In this document: one piece after another, positions 9,090 through 20,878 of the stretch
Position numbering within the stretch: position 1 is the stretch's first letter
Layout of the letters: each line of letters opens with the position of its first letter
Assembly (NCBI RefSeq): GCF_002151125.1
Contig: NZ_MDJZ01000005.1
Span: 186,001 to 250,000 of the forward strand
DNA: 64,000 bases
Reading direction: 5' to 3'
DNA from: Clavibacter michiganensis
GTDB taxonomy: Bacteria > Actinomycetota > Actinomycetes > Actinomycetales > Microbacteriaceae
Made by a program: the position numbers and the translations under genes
Notes under the pieces: model-generated
Databases searched by the model: none
Seen by the model: the letters and a program-made list of their open reading frames with translations, nothing else
What the model was told of the DNA's origin: nothing

Positions 9090-9593
9090 TCAGGCGGGGG
9101 AGGCGGAGATGCTCTGCGCGAGGACGCCGTCGAGGACGACGGACGCCTCCTCGTCGGTGGACTTCTGCGCGAGCGCGAGCTCCGAGACGAGGATCTGACG
9201 GGCCTTCGCCAGCATCCGCTTCTCGCCGGCCGAGACGCCCGAGTCCTGGTCGCGGCGCCACAGGTCGCGGACGACCTCGCTGACGCGGCGGACGTCGCCG
9301 GAGCCCATCTTCTCGGTGTTGGCCTTGAAGCGGCGCGACCAGTTGCCGGCCTCCTCCTCCACGTCGCCGCGGAGCACGTCGAACACGGCCTCCACGCCGG
9401 AGCTGTCGATGACGTCGCGCAGCCCGACGAGCTCGGCGTTGTCGACCGGCACGTCGATCACCAGCTCGCTCTGGTGGATCTGGAGGGTGATGTACTTCTT
9501 GTCGACCCCCTTGATGGTGCGGGTCTTGACCGCGGTGATCGTGGCTGCGCCGTGGTGGGGGTACACGACGGTCTCCCCTACTTCGAAAATCAT
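9090..9593 (-). CDS. carD: CarD-family transcriptional regulator
   Basis: 167 residues. The protein starts [19 protein letters not shown], the RNA-polymerase-interacting Tudor-like domain (about 1-60) that binds the beta subunit. A helical DNA-binding domain follows with [20 protein letters not shown] (about 85-104). In mycobacteria CarD stabilises open complexes at rRNA and other promoters and is essential. ATG 9593 matches the conserved family start; an upstream in-frame extension is open but unlikely. It is monocistronic with its own terminator. Confidence 0.96.
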   Translation of the reverse strand: MIFEVGETVVYPHHGAATITAVKTRTIKGVDKKYITLQIHQSELVIDVPVDNAELVGLRDVIDSSGVEAVFDVLRGDVEEEAGNWSRRFKANTEKMGSGDVRRVSEVVRDLWRRDQDSGVSAGEKRMLAKARQILVSELALAQKSTDEEASVVLDGVLAQSISASPA

Positions 9594-9884
9594 GTAGTGC
9601 TGTCCTTCGATCCCTCGAGATGTGTGCCGGAGATGTCGCGCACGCGCATGCACAGCCGCGTGGACGCCGGCGTCCGCGCCGCGACGCACGCCGTGGGCGT
9701 GGCCGTGGTGCGTGGCCGGTGCACCGAGATCACCGGCCGCCGCGGCGCTCTGCTAGGGGCGTCCGCGGTGATGGTCCGACCGGTATTCTCTCATGCTTCG
9801 CTCGCCCTCATCGACGCGGCGGGCGTCGGGCGGATCGGGATCCCGACGAAATCCTCGGACGAGCCCGCGAATGCGGAGAACAGA

Positions 9885-9960
<76 letters not shown>

Positions 9961-10113
9961 AGGCGAGGACCCCGTCGAGCGGGGTACCGGACCGAGAGAT
10001 GACACTAGCACCACGTCCGGGCGGACGCGAATCGGGGTCGTGGAGCGCCCGGCCGAGCCTCGGCCGCGCGGCTCTACCATGGACGTCGACACCCGCGATC
10101 GAGAGGCTCCCCC

Positions 10114-10593
10114 ATGACCGAGACCACCCGCCTCGAGAAGGGGCAGCCCGCCCCCGACTTCACCCTCCCCGACCAGGACGGCTCGCCCGTCAGCCTCTCG
10201 GACCTCCGCGGCCAGGACGTCATCGTGTACTTCTACCCCGCCGCCGGCACCCCGGGGTGCACCACCCAGGCGTGCGACTTTCGCGACAGCATGGGCTCCC
10301 TCCAGGCCGCCGGATACCGCGTGCTCGGCATCTCGAAGGACCCCCAGGAGGACCTCGCCCGGTTCCGCGAGGAGCAGGGCCTGGGCTTCACGCTCCTGTC
10401 GGATCCCGACCTCGAGGTCCACCGCGCCTACGCCGCGTACGGGGAGAAGTCGCTCTACGGCAAGAAGGTCACCGGCGTCATCCGCTCCACGGTCGTCGTG
10501 GACGGCGAGGGACGCGTCGCCCTGCCGCTCTACAACGTGAAGGCGACGGGGCACGTGGCGTCGCTGCGGAAGAAGCTCGGCATCGACGCCTGA
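10114..10593 (+). CDS. bcp: Thioredoxin-dependent peroxiredoxin (Bcp/PrxQ)
   Basis: 159 residues, the usual Bcp length, cytoplasmic. It reduces hydroperoxides using thioredoxin. The peroxidatic motif AAGTPGCTTQACDFRD places the reactive Cys at 49 and the resolving Cys at 54, the alpha-helical PrxQ spacing. ATG 10114 follows GAGAGG, and TACCAT at 10075-10080 is a plausible -10. It converges with the membrane-protein gene, with 17 bases between stops. Confidence 0.95.
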   Translation: MTETTRLEKGQPAPDFTLPDQDGSPVSLSDLRGQDVIVYFYPAAGTPGCTTQACDFRDSMGSLQAAGYRVLGISKDPQEDLARFREEQGLGFTLLSDPDLEVHRAYAAYGEKSLYGKKVTGVIRSTVVVDGEGRVALPLYNVKATGHVASLRKKLGIDA

Positions 10594-10610
10594 CGCCACG
10601 CGCGGCCGGG

Positions 10611-11042
10611 TCAGTCGCGTCGGCTCGTGGCGAGGAGCACGGACCTCGTGAACAGCAGCACCAGCACGACAGCCGACGGCACGATGAGTCCCCAGCCCAG
10701 GTCCTGACGGGCATCCGCCCCCTGCAGGCTGCCGACGCCGACGGCGATCTGCAGCACCTGCCAGGTCACGGCCGCGGGCCGGACCCAGCTGCGACCCCGG
10801 AGGATCCCCCGCACGACGGCACATAGGAACACGGTGGCGAGCGCGGCCAGGGCGATGAGCGCGACGGCGCTGGCCAGGGACGACGGCGTCGAGGTCAGCA
10901 GGTCGACCACGAGCAGGGCCGTGACGCCGGCCATCCCCAGCGCCTCGAGTCCGATGAGGACCGTGAGCAGGATCACGGCGGGAGATCGGCGGGGCCCGTC
11001 TCCGGGCGCACGCGGGTCGAGGGCCTCACCGGTTCCGGTCAC
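10611..11042 (-). CDS. Four-helix membrane protein, function unknown
   Basis: 143 residues with four hydrophobic segments at about 22-48, 57-80, 90-108 and 117-135, and a Pro/Gly-rich cytoplasmic N-terminus. There are no enzymatic motifs. The layout is that of small actinobacterial integral membrane proteins often found near regulators; no function is claimed. Confidence 0.75.
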   Translation of the reverse strand: MTGTGEALDPRAPGDGPRRSPAVILLTVLIGLEALGMAGVTALLVVDLLTSTPSSLASAVALIALAALATVFLCAVVRGILRGRSWVRPAAVTWQVLQIAVGVGSLQGADARQDLGWGLIVPSAVVLVLLFTRSVLLATSRRD

Positions 11043-11287
11043 AGCACGTTCCCATACAAAGCTATTGATTGATCGTTGGCTCTATGCGACGATATTCGAG
11101 GTCGAGTTCGTTCACAGGGTGGTGAGCAGATCCGGAACCGAGCTTACAAGGGACGCATTCCCGAAGCTGAGCATCTCACGAGGAGGGGCATCGCGCCCCG
11201 TCCCGATGCGGTTCCCGGACGCCTCGCCCCACCCCCATCCCGCGGCAGATCCGCCGTGCAACGAGTACCGACCTGAGGAGCACCCCT
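11043..11287 (+). promoter_or_regulatory. Upstream region of whiB1
   Basis: A 245-base non-coding stretch. Its first 55 bases are clearly AT-richer than the rest of the window (CAAAGCTATTGATTGATCG, later GACGATATTCGAGG). The canonical ribosome site GAGGAG lies at about 11275-11280, 8 bases before the whiB1 ATG. The long leader, unlike the leaderless genes nearby, leaves room for WhiB or cAMP-receptor-type regulation, though no consensus site is claimed. Confidence 0.4.
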
Positions 11288-11536
11288 ATGGACTGGCGTG
11301 ACAAGGCAGCCTGCCTGACTGTGGACCCCGAGCTGTTCTTCCCCGTGGGGAACACCGGCCCGGCCGTGGACCAGATCGACAAGGCCAAGGCCGTCTGCGG
11401 CCGCTGCTCCGTCACCGAGATGTGCCTGCAGTACGCCCTCGAGACCGGCCAGGACTCGGGCGTCTGGGGCGGGCTGAGCGAGGACGAGCGCCGCGCCCTC
11501 AAGCGCCGCGCCGCACGCGCCCGCCGCGCCAGCTGA
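11288..11536 (+). CDS. whiB1: WhiB1, iron-sulfur transcription factor
   Basis: 82 residues. Four cysteines, Cys9, Cys37, Cys40 and Cys46, ligate a 4Fe-4S cluster in the WhiB pattern. The GVWGG turn (58-62) and basic C-terminus (RRALKRRAARARRA) bind RNA polymerase sigma region 4 and DNA. The start MDWRDKAACL and PELFFPVGN are specific to the WhiB1 subgroup, whose mycobacterial member is essential and NO-sensitive. It is followed by a hairpin shared with pdtaS, the same neighbour as in M. tuberculosis. Confidence 0.95.
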   Translation: MDWRDKAACLTVDPELFFPVGNTGPAVDQIDKAKAVCGRCSVTEMCLQYALETGQDSGVWGGLSEDERRALKRRAARARRAS

Positions 11537-11557
11537 CGCGACCGCATCACGCACCAC

Positions 11558-11599
11558 CGACGAGAGCCGGGCAGCCCACGGGCAGCCCGGCTCTCGTCG
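11558..11599. terminator. Bidirectional terminator between whiB1 and pdtaS
   Basis: A perfect 15-bp inverted repeat (CGACGAGAGCCGGGC) with a 12-base loop, between convergent genes. It can serve both strands. Confidence 0.75.
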
Positions 11600-11636
11600 T
11601 CCGTGGACGCGGCGTCCGCTGCGCCGCCGGATCGGC

Positions 11637-13139
11637 TCAGCTCGCGACGGGCGCCAACCAGCGCAACGGGACCTCGATGGTGACCTCGGTGCCGCTGCCC
11701 ATGAGCGTGTGCCAGTCGATGGTGCCGCCGAGCTCCCCCTGGATCAGCGTCCGCACGATCTGCGTGCCCAACCCGGTGCCGACCTTGCCCTCGGGCAGGC
11801 CCACGCCGTCGTCGCGGACGCTGACGGTGAGCGTCTCCTCGGTGCGCGCGGCCTCGATGGTCACCTCGCCCGACCGCCCTGCGAGCCCGTGCTCGACGGC
11901 GTTGGTGACCAGCTCGGTGAGCGCGAGGGCGAGGGGTGTCGCATAGGCGCTGGGCAGCACGCCGAAGCTGCCGAGGATCTTCGGGTGCACGCGCGTGTTG
12001 TGCGCGGACGCCACCTCGGCGATGAGGAGCAGGACGCGGTCGAACACCGCGTCGAAGTCGACGTTCTGGTTGAGCCCCTCGCTGAGCGTGTCGTGCACCA
12101 CGGCGATCGCGCCCACCCTGCGCTGCGCGTGGCCGAGGGCCTCGCGCGCCTCCTCGGTGTGCGAGCGACGGGCCTGGATCCGCAGGAGGCTCGCCACGGT
12201 CTGCAGGTTGTTCTTCACCCGGTGGTGGATCTCCCGGATGGTCGCGTCCTTGGTGATCAGCTCGCGCTCCTGGTGGCGCAGCTCCGTCACGTCGCGACAG
12301 AGGACGACGGCGCCGACCCGCTCCCCGTGGCTGCGGATCGGGATCGCTCGGAGCGACACGGTGACGCCCCGCGACTCGATGTCCGTGCGCCACGGTGCGC
12401 GGCCGGCGACGATGAGCGGCAGCGACTCGTCGACGGTCAGGCGCTTGCCGGTGAGCAGGCTCGACGTGGCGTCGGCGAGGGACTCGCCCTCGAGCTCCTC
12501 GGAGAAGCCCATCCTGTTGAACGCGCTCAGGGCGTTGGGGCTGGCGAAGGTCGTGATGCCGTCCACGTCGAGACGCAGCAGGCCGTCGGACGCGCGAGGC
12601 GCTCCGCGTCGGGGACCGGTCGGGGAGCCGAGGTCGGGGAAGTCGCCGTCCGCGATCATCGCGAACAGGTCGTTCGCACACTCGTTGAACGTGAGCTCCT
12701 GACGGCTGGGCGTCCGCGTCTCGCTGAGGTTCGTGTGCCGCGTGATGACGGCGATCGGGGTGTCGGTGGTCTCGGGGCTGCCCTGGGCCAGGCGACGCAG
12801 GACGGGCACCGCCCGCACGCGCGTGGGGGTCTCCTCGTACCAGTCCGGCGCGGACGAGTCGATGATGCGCGCGGTCTCGTGGGCGTCCGTCACCTGCTTC
12901 CGCCACTCCGCCTTGATCGGCTGCCCCACGAAGTCGCGGTAGAAGAGCGTGGCCGAGCTCGACGGCCGGGCATGGGCGACCGCGACGAAGCTGCCGCTCA
13001 CGGTGGGGACCCACAGCACGATGTCCGCGAACGCGAGGTCGGCGAGGAGCTGCCAGTCGCCGACGAGCAGGTGCAGCCATTCGACGTCGGCGTCGGAGGA
13101 CAGACCCTGGGCATGCACGAGATCGCTGAGCGTGGACAC
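11637..13139 (-). CDS. pdtaS: Sensor histidine kinase PdtaS-like (GAF-PAS-HisKA_2)
   Basis: 500 residues, no membrane segment. An N-terminal GAF-like domain spans about 1-165 and a PAS domain about 185-290. Then comes the HisKA_2 motif IREIHHRVKNNLQTVASLLR with the phospho-acceptor His305. The HATPase has TELVTNAVEHG, DDGVGLP and GTGLGTQIV. PdtaS is the cytosolic kinase for the antiterminator PdtaR in mycobacteria and responds to NO, copper and nutrient signals. No PdtaR gene is in the window. It is last in a minus-strand run behind the CpaE-like gene (9-base gap). Confidence 0.92.
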   Translation of the reverse strand: MSTLSDLVHAQGLSSDADVEWLHLLVGDWQLLADLAFADIVLWVPTVSGSFVAVAHARPSSSATLFYRDFVGQPIKAEWRKQVTDAHETARIIDSSAPDWYEETPTRVRAVPVLRRLAQGSPETTDTPIAVITRHTNLSETRTPSRQELTFNECANDLFAMIADGDFPDLGSPTGPRRGAPRASDGLLRLDVDGITTFASPNALSAFNRMGFSEELEGESLADATSSLLTGKRLTVDESLPLIVAGRAPWRTDIESRGVTVSLRAIPIRSHGERVGAVVLCRDVTELRHQERELITKDATIREIHHRVKNNLQTVASLLRIQARRSHTEEAREALGHAQRRVGAIAVVHDTLSEGLNQNVDFDAVFDRVLLLIAEVASAHNTRVHPKILGSFGVLPSAYATPLALALTELVTNAVEHGLAGRSGEVTIEAARTEETLTVSVRDDGVGLPEGKVGTGLGTQIVRTLIQGELGGTIDWHTLMGSGTEVTIEVPLRWLAPVAS

Positions 13140-13148
13140 GGCTACAGC

Positions 13149-14768
13149 CTATGCGGGCCGGGTGGGCTCCTCCCCCGCGCGATCGGCGCCTCGCCGGCGC
13201 GTGCCGCCCGTCCGCCGCATCCTCCGCGGTGCATCCTCGGGAAGCAGCAGCGTCGTGCGGGTGAACCGCGACCACTCCACGAGGGCGGGCGACCGCGGGG
13301 CGATGTCGCGGAGCGTCGCCCCCGCGAGCACGGCGGCGTCGAGCGCCTCCCGGTCCTCGGGGACGTACGCCGCAGCCTCCACGCTCCCGAAGCGGAAGAG
13401 CGTGCGGCGCACCTGGTTCGCGGCGTCCCATCCGCCCGCGCTGGGCCGGACCCGGTTGACGAGCACGGAGACCCGTGACGGGTCGACGATCTCGAGGAGC
13501 TGCACGTAAGCGCGGAAGAAGCGCGAGAGGCCGACCGTGTCCGCGGAGACCACGGCGACGACGTGGTCCGCGCCGCGCAGCACCGCGTGCGTGGCCGCGT
13601 TGCGACGGGGCGCGAACATGTCGCTCGAGATCTCCTCGTCGTCCTCGAGGTTGAACGAGGCGTCGACCACGGTGTAGTCGCGCCAGTCCCGGCAGGCCCG
13701 CAGCACGGCGGAGACCCGGCCCTCCGCGAGCTCCGGCCACCGGTCGGGGCGGGAGATGCCCGTCAGGATCGAGAACCCGGGTGCCCGCGTCGACGGGTGG
13801 TGCTGGGCGATCCGCTCCAGCTCCTCGATCGTGAGGCTGTCGGCGGCGGCGAGACGGCATGCCGCCGCGAAGCCCGGCGCCTCGTCCAGCAGGCCGAGGG
13901 TGGCGGCCACGGTGCCGCCGTGGACGTCGGCATCCACCAGCACGGCCGATCGACCTGCCGCCGCCACCTCTCCCGCGATCGCCAGGGCCGTGGCGGTCCT
14001 CCCGGGAGCACCCTGCGGACCCCATACGGCGATCACCCGACCCGCCGCACCGCGACCGTCGGCGCCAGCCTCGCCCGCATCCTGCTCCCGGATCACGGGA
14101 GCCGGCACGCGCGGACGTCGGACGAGCCCGAGGCGCGCGCGCAGCGGTCGAGCACGGCGGTCCGGCAGCCCGTCCCTCCGTGAGCCGGCTGCTGGCCCCG
14201 TGCTCCTTCCGTCGCGTGAGGGGCCGTCGGCGCCGTCCCACCCGCCGAGCGCATCGGCACGGCGGTCGGCCGCGCCGGATGACCGTCGGGATCCTGGCCC
14301 GGAGAGCCGGAACCGGTCCGGCGGGTCGCCCGGGGTGCCGCGCTCGGGAGGAACGCCCTCCAGGTGCGGCGCGACGGCATCCGCGCGCCGGACGCCGGTC
14401 GCCTCGCCTCCGGCAGTGCCCCACGGTCGCACCGTCAGCAGGAGCTCCTCGATCTCGCGCCAGGTGGCGCCCTCGTCCACGACCTCGTGATGCCCGAGCG
14501 CCTGCGCGTTCCGCCGGTCGGCCTCGCTCGAGGCGACGGCGACCGCTCGTGCGCCCCGCGCGTCGAGAGCCGCGAGCACGTCGCGGTCGAGGGTCGACGC
14601 GGACGCCGCGATGACCAGGTGCAGCGGTTCGGCCGTCGCCGCCCGGACCGCCGCGATCACCTCCGACGCGCCCGTGACCCGCGCGAGGACGGTGTGACCG
14701 GCCTCAACCACGTCGCGGAGGAGCGCGTCCTCCACACGCGGCGGGAGGGCGAGGACGAGGGAGGCCAC
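13149..14768 (-). CDS. CpaE-like MinD/ParA-family ATPase
   Basis: 539 residues in three parts: a receiver-like N-terminal domain (about 1-115), a long disordered Arg/Gly/Pro-rich linker (about 115-235), and a MinD/ParA-type P-loop domain. The Walker A is GPQGAPGRTAT rather than the usual KGGxGKT, with Arg where Lys is expected, followed by the Walker A' VLVDADVHGGT. TVVDASFNLEDD is the Walker B region. CpaE proteins localise Flp/Tad pilus machines. Two bases separate it from the upstream SAF gene. No other tad genes are in view, so the role is uncertain. Confidence 0.8.
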   Translation of the reverse strand: MASLVLALPPRVEDALLRDVVEAGHTVLARVTGASEVIAAVRAATAEPLHLVIAASASTLDRDVLAALDARGARAVAVASSEADRRNAQALGHHEVVDEGATWREIEELLLTVRPWGTAGGEATGVRRADAVAPHLEGVPPERGTPGDPPDRFRLSGPGSRRSSGAADRRADALGGWDGADGPSRDGRSTGPAAGSRRDGLPDRRARPLRARLGLVRRPRVPAPVIREQDAGEAGADGRGAAGRVIAVWGPQGAPGRTATALAIAGEVAAAGRSAVLVDADVHGGTVAATLGLLDEAPGFAAACRLAAADSLTIEELERIAQHHPSTRAPGFSILTGISRPDRWPELAEGRVSAVLRACRDWRDYTVVDASFNLEDDEEISSDMFAPRRNAATHAVLRGADHVVAVVSADTVGLSRFFRAYVQLLEIVDPSRVSVLVNRVRPSAGGWDAANQVRRTLFRFGSVEAAAYVPEDREALDAAVLAGATLRDIAPRSPALVEWSRFTRTTLLLPEDAPRRMRRTGGTRRRGADRAGEEPTRPA

Positions 14769-14770
14769 GA

Positions 14771-15409
14771 TCAGGCCCCCGCGTCGCCGACGGGCACGAG
14801 CGTGATCTGATCCCGCGCGTCCGTGGACTGGAGCACCGCCGCCACGTCCTCGCGGGGCACGGTCAGCTTCACCTGCGTGTGGTCCTGGTCCGCGACGAAG
14901 CCCTCGGGCCGGATGACCTGCGCGACCGTCGCTCCGGAGACGATGACGCGCGGGGCGTCGTACGCGTTCGTGCCCGAGCCCTTGGCCGCGGCAGCCCAGA
15001 TGTCGACGACCGTGCCGGCCCCGACGAGGTGGTCGGCGCCCGCGGCGGTGGGGATGACGACGGAGGCGGTGGTGCGCGCATCCGCCGACGCGATCGAGGA
15101 CCGCGGGACCAGCTCGCCCGCGCCGATGAATCGCGTGACGACGAGGCCGTCGACCGAGTCCGGGGAGACGTAGAGGCCGGCCGCGCCGTCGATGCGCACC
15201 CGCACCGGCACGAGGTCGTCAGCGTGGATCGTGCTCCCCGCGTCGAGGGCGGACCCCGCCGCCATGACGACGACCGAGGAATCCGCGGAACGCAGGAGGG
15301 CCACGACGCCGCCCGTGGACACGAGGACGAGGACGAGCCCGACGACGAAGCGAGGATCCAGCCAGACGGGACGGCGCGCCGGGCGCGCGGGACGAGAGGT
15401 GGGACGCAT
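14771..15409 (-). CDS. SAF-domain protein (CpaB/RcpC-like)
   Basis: About 212 residues: basic N-terminus, one transmembrane helix (VVGLVLVLVSTGGVVALL), then a SAF domain (about residues 45-110, including ALDAGSTIHADDLVPVRV and GAGELVPRSSI) and a CpaB-type C-terminal region. CpaB/RcpC proteins act in Flp pilus assembly, where the SAF domain is proposed to bind peptidoglycan or the secretin. ATG 15409 is favoured by protein layout; GTG 15457 in the same frame is also possible, and neither has a clear ribosome site. It is cotranscribed with the CpaE-like ATPase. Confidence 0.75.
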   Translation of the reverse strand: MRPTSRPARPARRPVWLDPRFVVGLVLVLVSTGGVVALLRSADSSVVVMAAGSALDAGSTIHADDLVPVRVRIDGAAGLYVSPDSVDGLVVTRFIGAGELVPRSSIASADARTTASVVIPTAAGADHLVGAGTVVDIWAAAAKGSGTNAYDAPRVIVSGATVAQVIRPEGFVADQDHTQVKLTVPREDVAAVLQSTDARDQITLVPVGDAGA

Positions 15410-15478
15410 GCCGGTCAATGTCGGGGACGGCGTGCTCGGGCGTCGTGCGTTCTCCACATGCCGCGCGGGACCGTGCCC

Positions 15479-16150
15479 TCAGACCCGGACCAGGACGATG
15501 GCGGCGAGGGGCACGAGCCGGTAGCCGGAGACGGCGGACGCCCGCCGCGGCGTGCCCGTCTCGTGGACCGCGACGTCGACGTGGTCGCGGGCGACGCGGT
15601 CCAACGTGCCGCCGACGACGGTGTCGCGGAGCCTCAGCTCGACCCGCGCTCGGCGGCGGCACAGGTCCCGGAGGACGAACGGCAACCCGATGCGGTCGAC
15701 GATGCCGCGCTCGGGAGGGAGCTCCGAGACCGGAGCCAGGCTCGACAGCACCTGCTCCCGGTCCAGCGCGAGCGCGTGGATCGACGCCAACGGCAGGATG
15801 CAGGCCCGCTCCTCCCGCGCCGTCGTCGCCTCCCCCGGGACGACGAGCTCCCCCGACAGCCAGTCGCGTCCGAGCACCTTCGCCCGGAGGTCGATCCACG
15901 TGCCGTCCGCCAGCGACACCCGCAGCACCTGGGCCCGGTCGGACGCGGTGAGCGCCCGGAGCCGGTCGCGCATCACGGTGCGCGCGACCCGCACGCGCTC
16001 CTCCTCGACGCGCTGATCCCGCTCCTCGGCGAGCCGCGCCGTCTCCCACTGGCCCTCGAGGTCGTCGAAGAGGTTCTCCCACCTCATCGGAGGCCGATCC
16101 GGCGGGTCCGGAGCGGGAGGGGCGGCGGCGGGGTCGGCTGGGACATCCAC
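15479..16150 (-). CDS. Conserved hypothetical protein, first gene of the CpaB/CpaE-like cluster
   Basis: 223 residues, soluble. After a Pro/Ala-rich start comes MRWENLFDDLEGQWE, an acidic coiled segment (AEERDQRVEEERVRVART), then an all-beta region with two repeats of the type VSLADGTWIDLRAKVLGRDW. No catalytic motif is seen. GTG 16150 has a purine-rich AAGGAAGGG-type site upstream; an internal ATG at 16087 also fits the conserved part. Tight spacing to the SAF gene suggests one operon. Confidence 0.7.
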   Translation of the reverse strand: MDVPADPAAAPPAPDPPDRPPMRWENLFDDLEGQWETARLAEERDQRVEEERVRVARTVMRDRLRALTASDRAQVLRVSLADGTWIDLRAKVLGRDWLSGELVVPGEATTAREERACILPLASIHALALDREQVLSSLAPVSELPPERGIVDRIGLPFVLRDLCRRRARVELRLRDTVVGGTLDRVARDHVDVAVHETGTPRRASAVSGYRLVPLAAIVLVRV

Positions 16151-16294
16151 GTCACCCTGGGTCCCTTCCTTGAGATCCGCTCTCAGTTCTCCACATCTTG
16201 TGCGCTGGACGTGCGCCGAGCCTCTCGCACTGTCACAGTTGACCAGTCATCGTGGTCCCCCGATCGGGGGGGAGCACCGGGATGGGAGTGACGC

Positions 16295-16882
16295 ATGAGT
16301 GAAGCAGTGCCACGGGAGGAACTCCCCGACCGCCGGAGCACCGTCGCCGGGAACCCAGAAGGCTCGTCCGCACGACGGTCCGGCTCCCGGAAGCCGGCCT
16401 CCGCGCCCGCTGCAGGGCAGAACGCCGCCGCAGGATCCTCGGCCACGGCGATCCCCTCGGCGACGGCGACCGTGCGGGGCACGGTCCGCAAGCGCTTCGA
16501 CGTCGACGACTTCTTCGGACGCCAGCCCTGCAGCAGCAGGGACCTCCCCCCGTCCGGTCCGCTGCTCGAGAACCTCACCAGGTGCGTCATCGAGATCCTC
16601 GCCGGAGCGCGCGAGCTCGACCAGATCGCGCGATGGGTCAGCGACGACGTGTACCGCCACCTCCTGAAGCGCGTGGTCCTCAGCGCACGTGCCCGTCGCA
16701 CGAAGGGCCAGTCCGTGACGCGCCCCGTGTTCACCATCGGGACCGTCACGTCGTTCTCGCCGCGCGACGGCGTCATCGAGGCCGTCATCGTGGTCCACGG
16801 CCGCGCGCGTGCCCGCGCGGTCGCCATCCGACTCGAGGGGCTGGACCGTCGCTGGCGTGCCACCGCCATCAACGTGCTGTAG
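16295..16882 (+). CDS. Rv3235-like protein
   Basis: 195 residues. A disordered Ala/Ser/Arg-rich N-terminus of about 65 residues precedes a compact domain with FFGRQPCSSRDLP, LLENLTRCVIEILAGAREL, QIARWVSDDVYRHLLKR and RAVAIRLEGLDRRWRATAI. By recollection this matches the Rv3235 family, which sits beside secA in many actinobacteria, as it does here. Biochemical function is unknown. It converges on secA across a strong palindromic terminator. Confidence 0.85.
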   Translation: MSEAVPREELPDRRSTVAGNPEGSSARRSGSRKPASAPAAGQNAAAGSSATAIPSATATVRGTVRKRFDVDDFFGRQPCSSRDLPPSGPLLENLTRCVIEILAGARELDQIARWVSDDVYRHLLKRVVLSARARRTKGQSVTRPVFTIGTVTSFSPRDGVIEAVIVVHGRARARAVAIRLEGLDRRWRATAINVL

Positions 16883-16893
16883 CGACCGCTCGC

Positions 16894-16937
16894 ACGACGA
16901 AGGGCGCACCTCCCGCGGGAGGTGCGCCCTTCGTCGT
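16894..16937. terminator. Bidirectional terminator, 44-base perfect palindrome
   Basis: Two 22-base arms meet at CCCGCGGG with no unpaired loop in the DNA; the outer bases are ACGACGAAGGGCG. It lies between the convergent Rv3235-like and secA genes, so it can stop both transcripts. Confidence 0.85.
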
Positions 16938-17012
16938 GTACGGACCGACGTCGAGTGCCGGCCGGATCCCGCGCGGTCCCGGGCCGACGGGGAACCGTCG
17001 ACCCGGGAGGAG

Positions 17013-19838
<2,826 letters not shown>

Positions 19839-19985
19839 CGGTGTCTCCCTGCGTAGATGGGCGGGCGTCGGATGACGACGACCGCCTGGACGGCGCGCGG
19901 ATGTCGCCGCCGACGAGCTTCGCCATAGTACCGGCTCGTCCGCCCCGCTTCCCGGGAGCGCCCTGACCCGTGGACCCGGACACGC

Positions 19986-20021
19986 AGGAGGCCCCGCGCG
20001 CCGGGGCGCGCGGGGCCTCCT
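19986..20021 (-). terminator. Hairpin between hpf and secA
   Basis: A 15-bp perfect inverted repeat (AGGAGGCCCCGCGCG) around a 6-base loop, 14 bases after the hpf stop. It should end hpf transcription and separate it from secA. Confidence 0.7.
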
Positions 20022-20035
20022 CAGGAGGGTGCGGA

Positions 20036-20725
20036 TCAGCGGCGCAGCGACCGCGATCCGGCGCCGGCCCCGGCGAGCTCTTGGTCGCCGTCGGCCAGGC
20101 CGATGACGCCGTAGTCCCAGCCCTTGCGGCGGTAGACGACGCTCGGGCGGTCGGTCTCCGCGTCGATGAAGAGGAAGAAGTCGTGGCCCACGAGCTCCAT
20201 GTGCTCGAGCGCCTGGTCGACCGTCATGGACTGCGACGGGAAGACCTTGGTGCGGATGACCACGGGGCAGTAGTCGTCCTCGTCGACGGGCTGGTCGACG
20301 GGCGCGACGCTCTTCCCGTTGACGCGCTCGATGAGCTCCGCGTCGGCCGGGTCGAGGTCGATCTGCGCGAAGCCCTCGGTGGCCGCCTCGTGGAGCGAGA
20401 CGGGACGGTGGTTGCCGCGGTGGATCTTCTTCTTGTCCTTCGCGCGGCGCAGCCGTTCGAGCATGCGGCCCATGGCGAGGTCGAAGGCCGCGAACTTGTC
20501 GGCGGCGCTGCTCTCGGCGCGGATGACGGGGCCGGGCCCCACCAGCGTGATCTCCACGCGGTCGTCCCCGGCGGATCCGCCGGACTTCTCGCTGTGCCGC
20601 GAGACCTTGATGTCGAGCGAGATGGACTTCTCGGCGAGCTGGACGATCTTGTCGGCCTTCTCGGTGGCGTACACGCGGAATCGGTCGGTGATCTCCGCGT
20701 TGCGGCCGGTGATGTTGATGTCCAT
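20036..20725 (-). CDS. hpf: Long-form ribosome hibernation promoting factor
   Basis: 229 residues. The N-terminal S30AE domain starts [20 protein letters not shown] and binds the small subunit in place of tRNA and mRNA. A linker and a C-terminal dimerisation domain follow, with [20 protein letters not shown] and [20 protein letters not shown] (about 165-215), which joins two ribosomes into inactive 100S particles. ATG 20725 has GGAGGT 6 bases upstream. The secA-hpf-comF-lpqB order matches mycobacteria. Confidence 0.95.
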   Translation of the reverse strand: MDINITGRNAEITDRFRVYATEKADKIVQLAEKSISLDIKVSRHSEKSGGSAGDDRVEITLVGPGPVIRAESSAADKFAAFDLAMGRMLERLRRAKDKKKIHRGNHRPVSLHEAATEGFAQIDLDPADAELIERVNGKSVAPVDQPVDEDDYCPVVIRTKVFPSQSMTVDQALEHMELVGHDFFLFIDAETDRPSVVYRRKGWDYGVIGLADGDQELAGAGAGSRSLRR

Positions 20726-20878
20726 GACGTACCTCCAGATCATGACGCGCCGCCCGCTGGAAGAGGGCGATCACTTTCACGCCTTTCGGGCGAGCCTAGA
20801 CCTCGGGCTCCTGCCCGCGCGAGGCATCCGGCGGGTGGACCGCGAGCGCATCGGACATGCACAGGGAGCGACGGCATG

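Noticed and set aside
11176-14424. A 1082-codon minus-strand open frame
   Set aside because: Runs out of frame through pdtaS and the CpaE-like gene, is Arg/Ala-rich and contains no recognisable domain.
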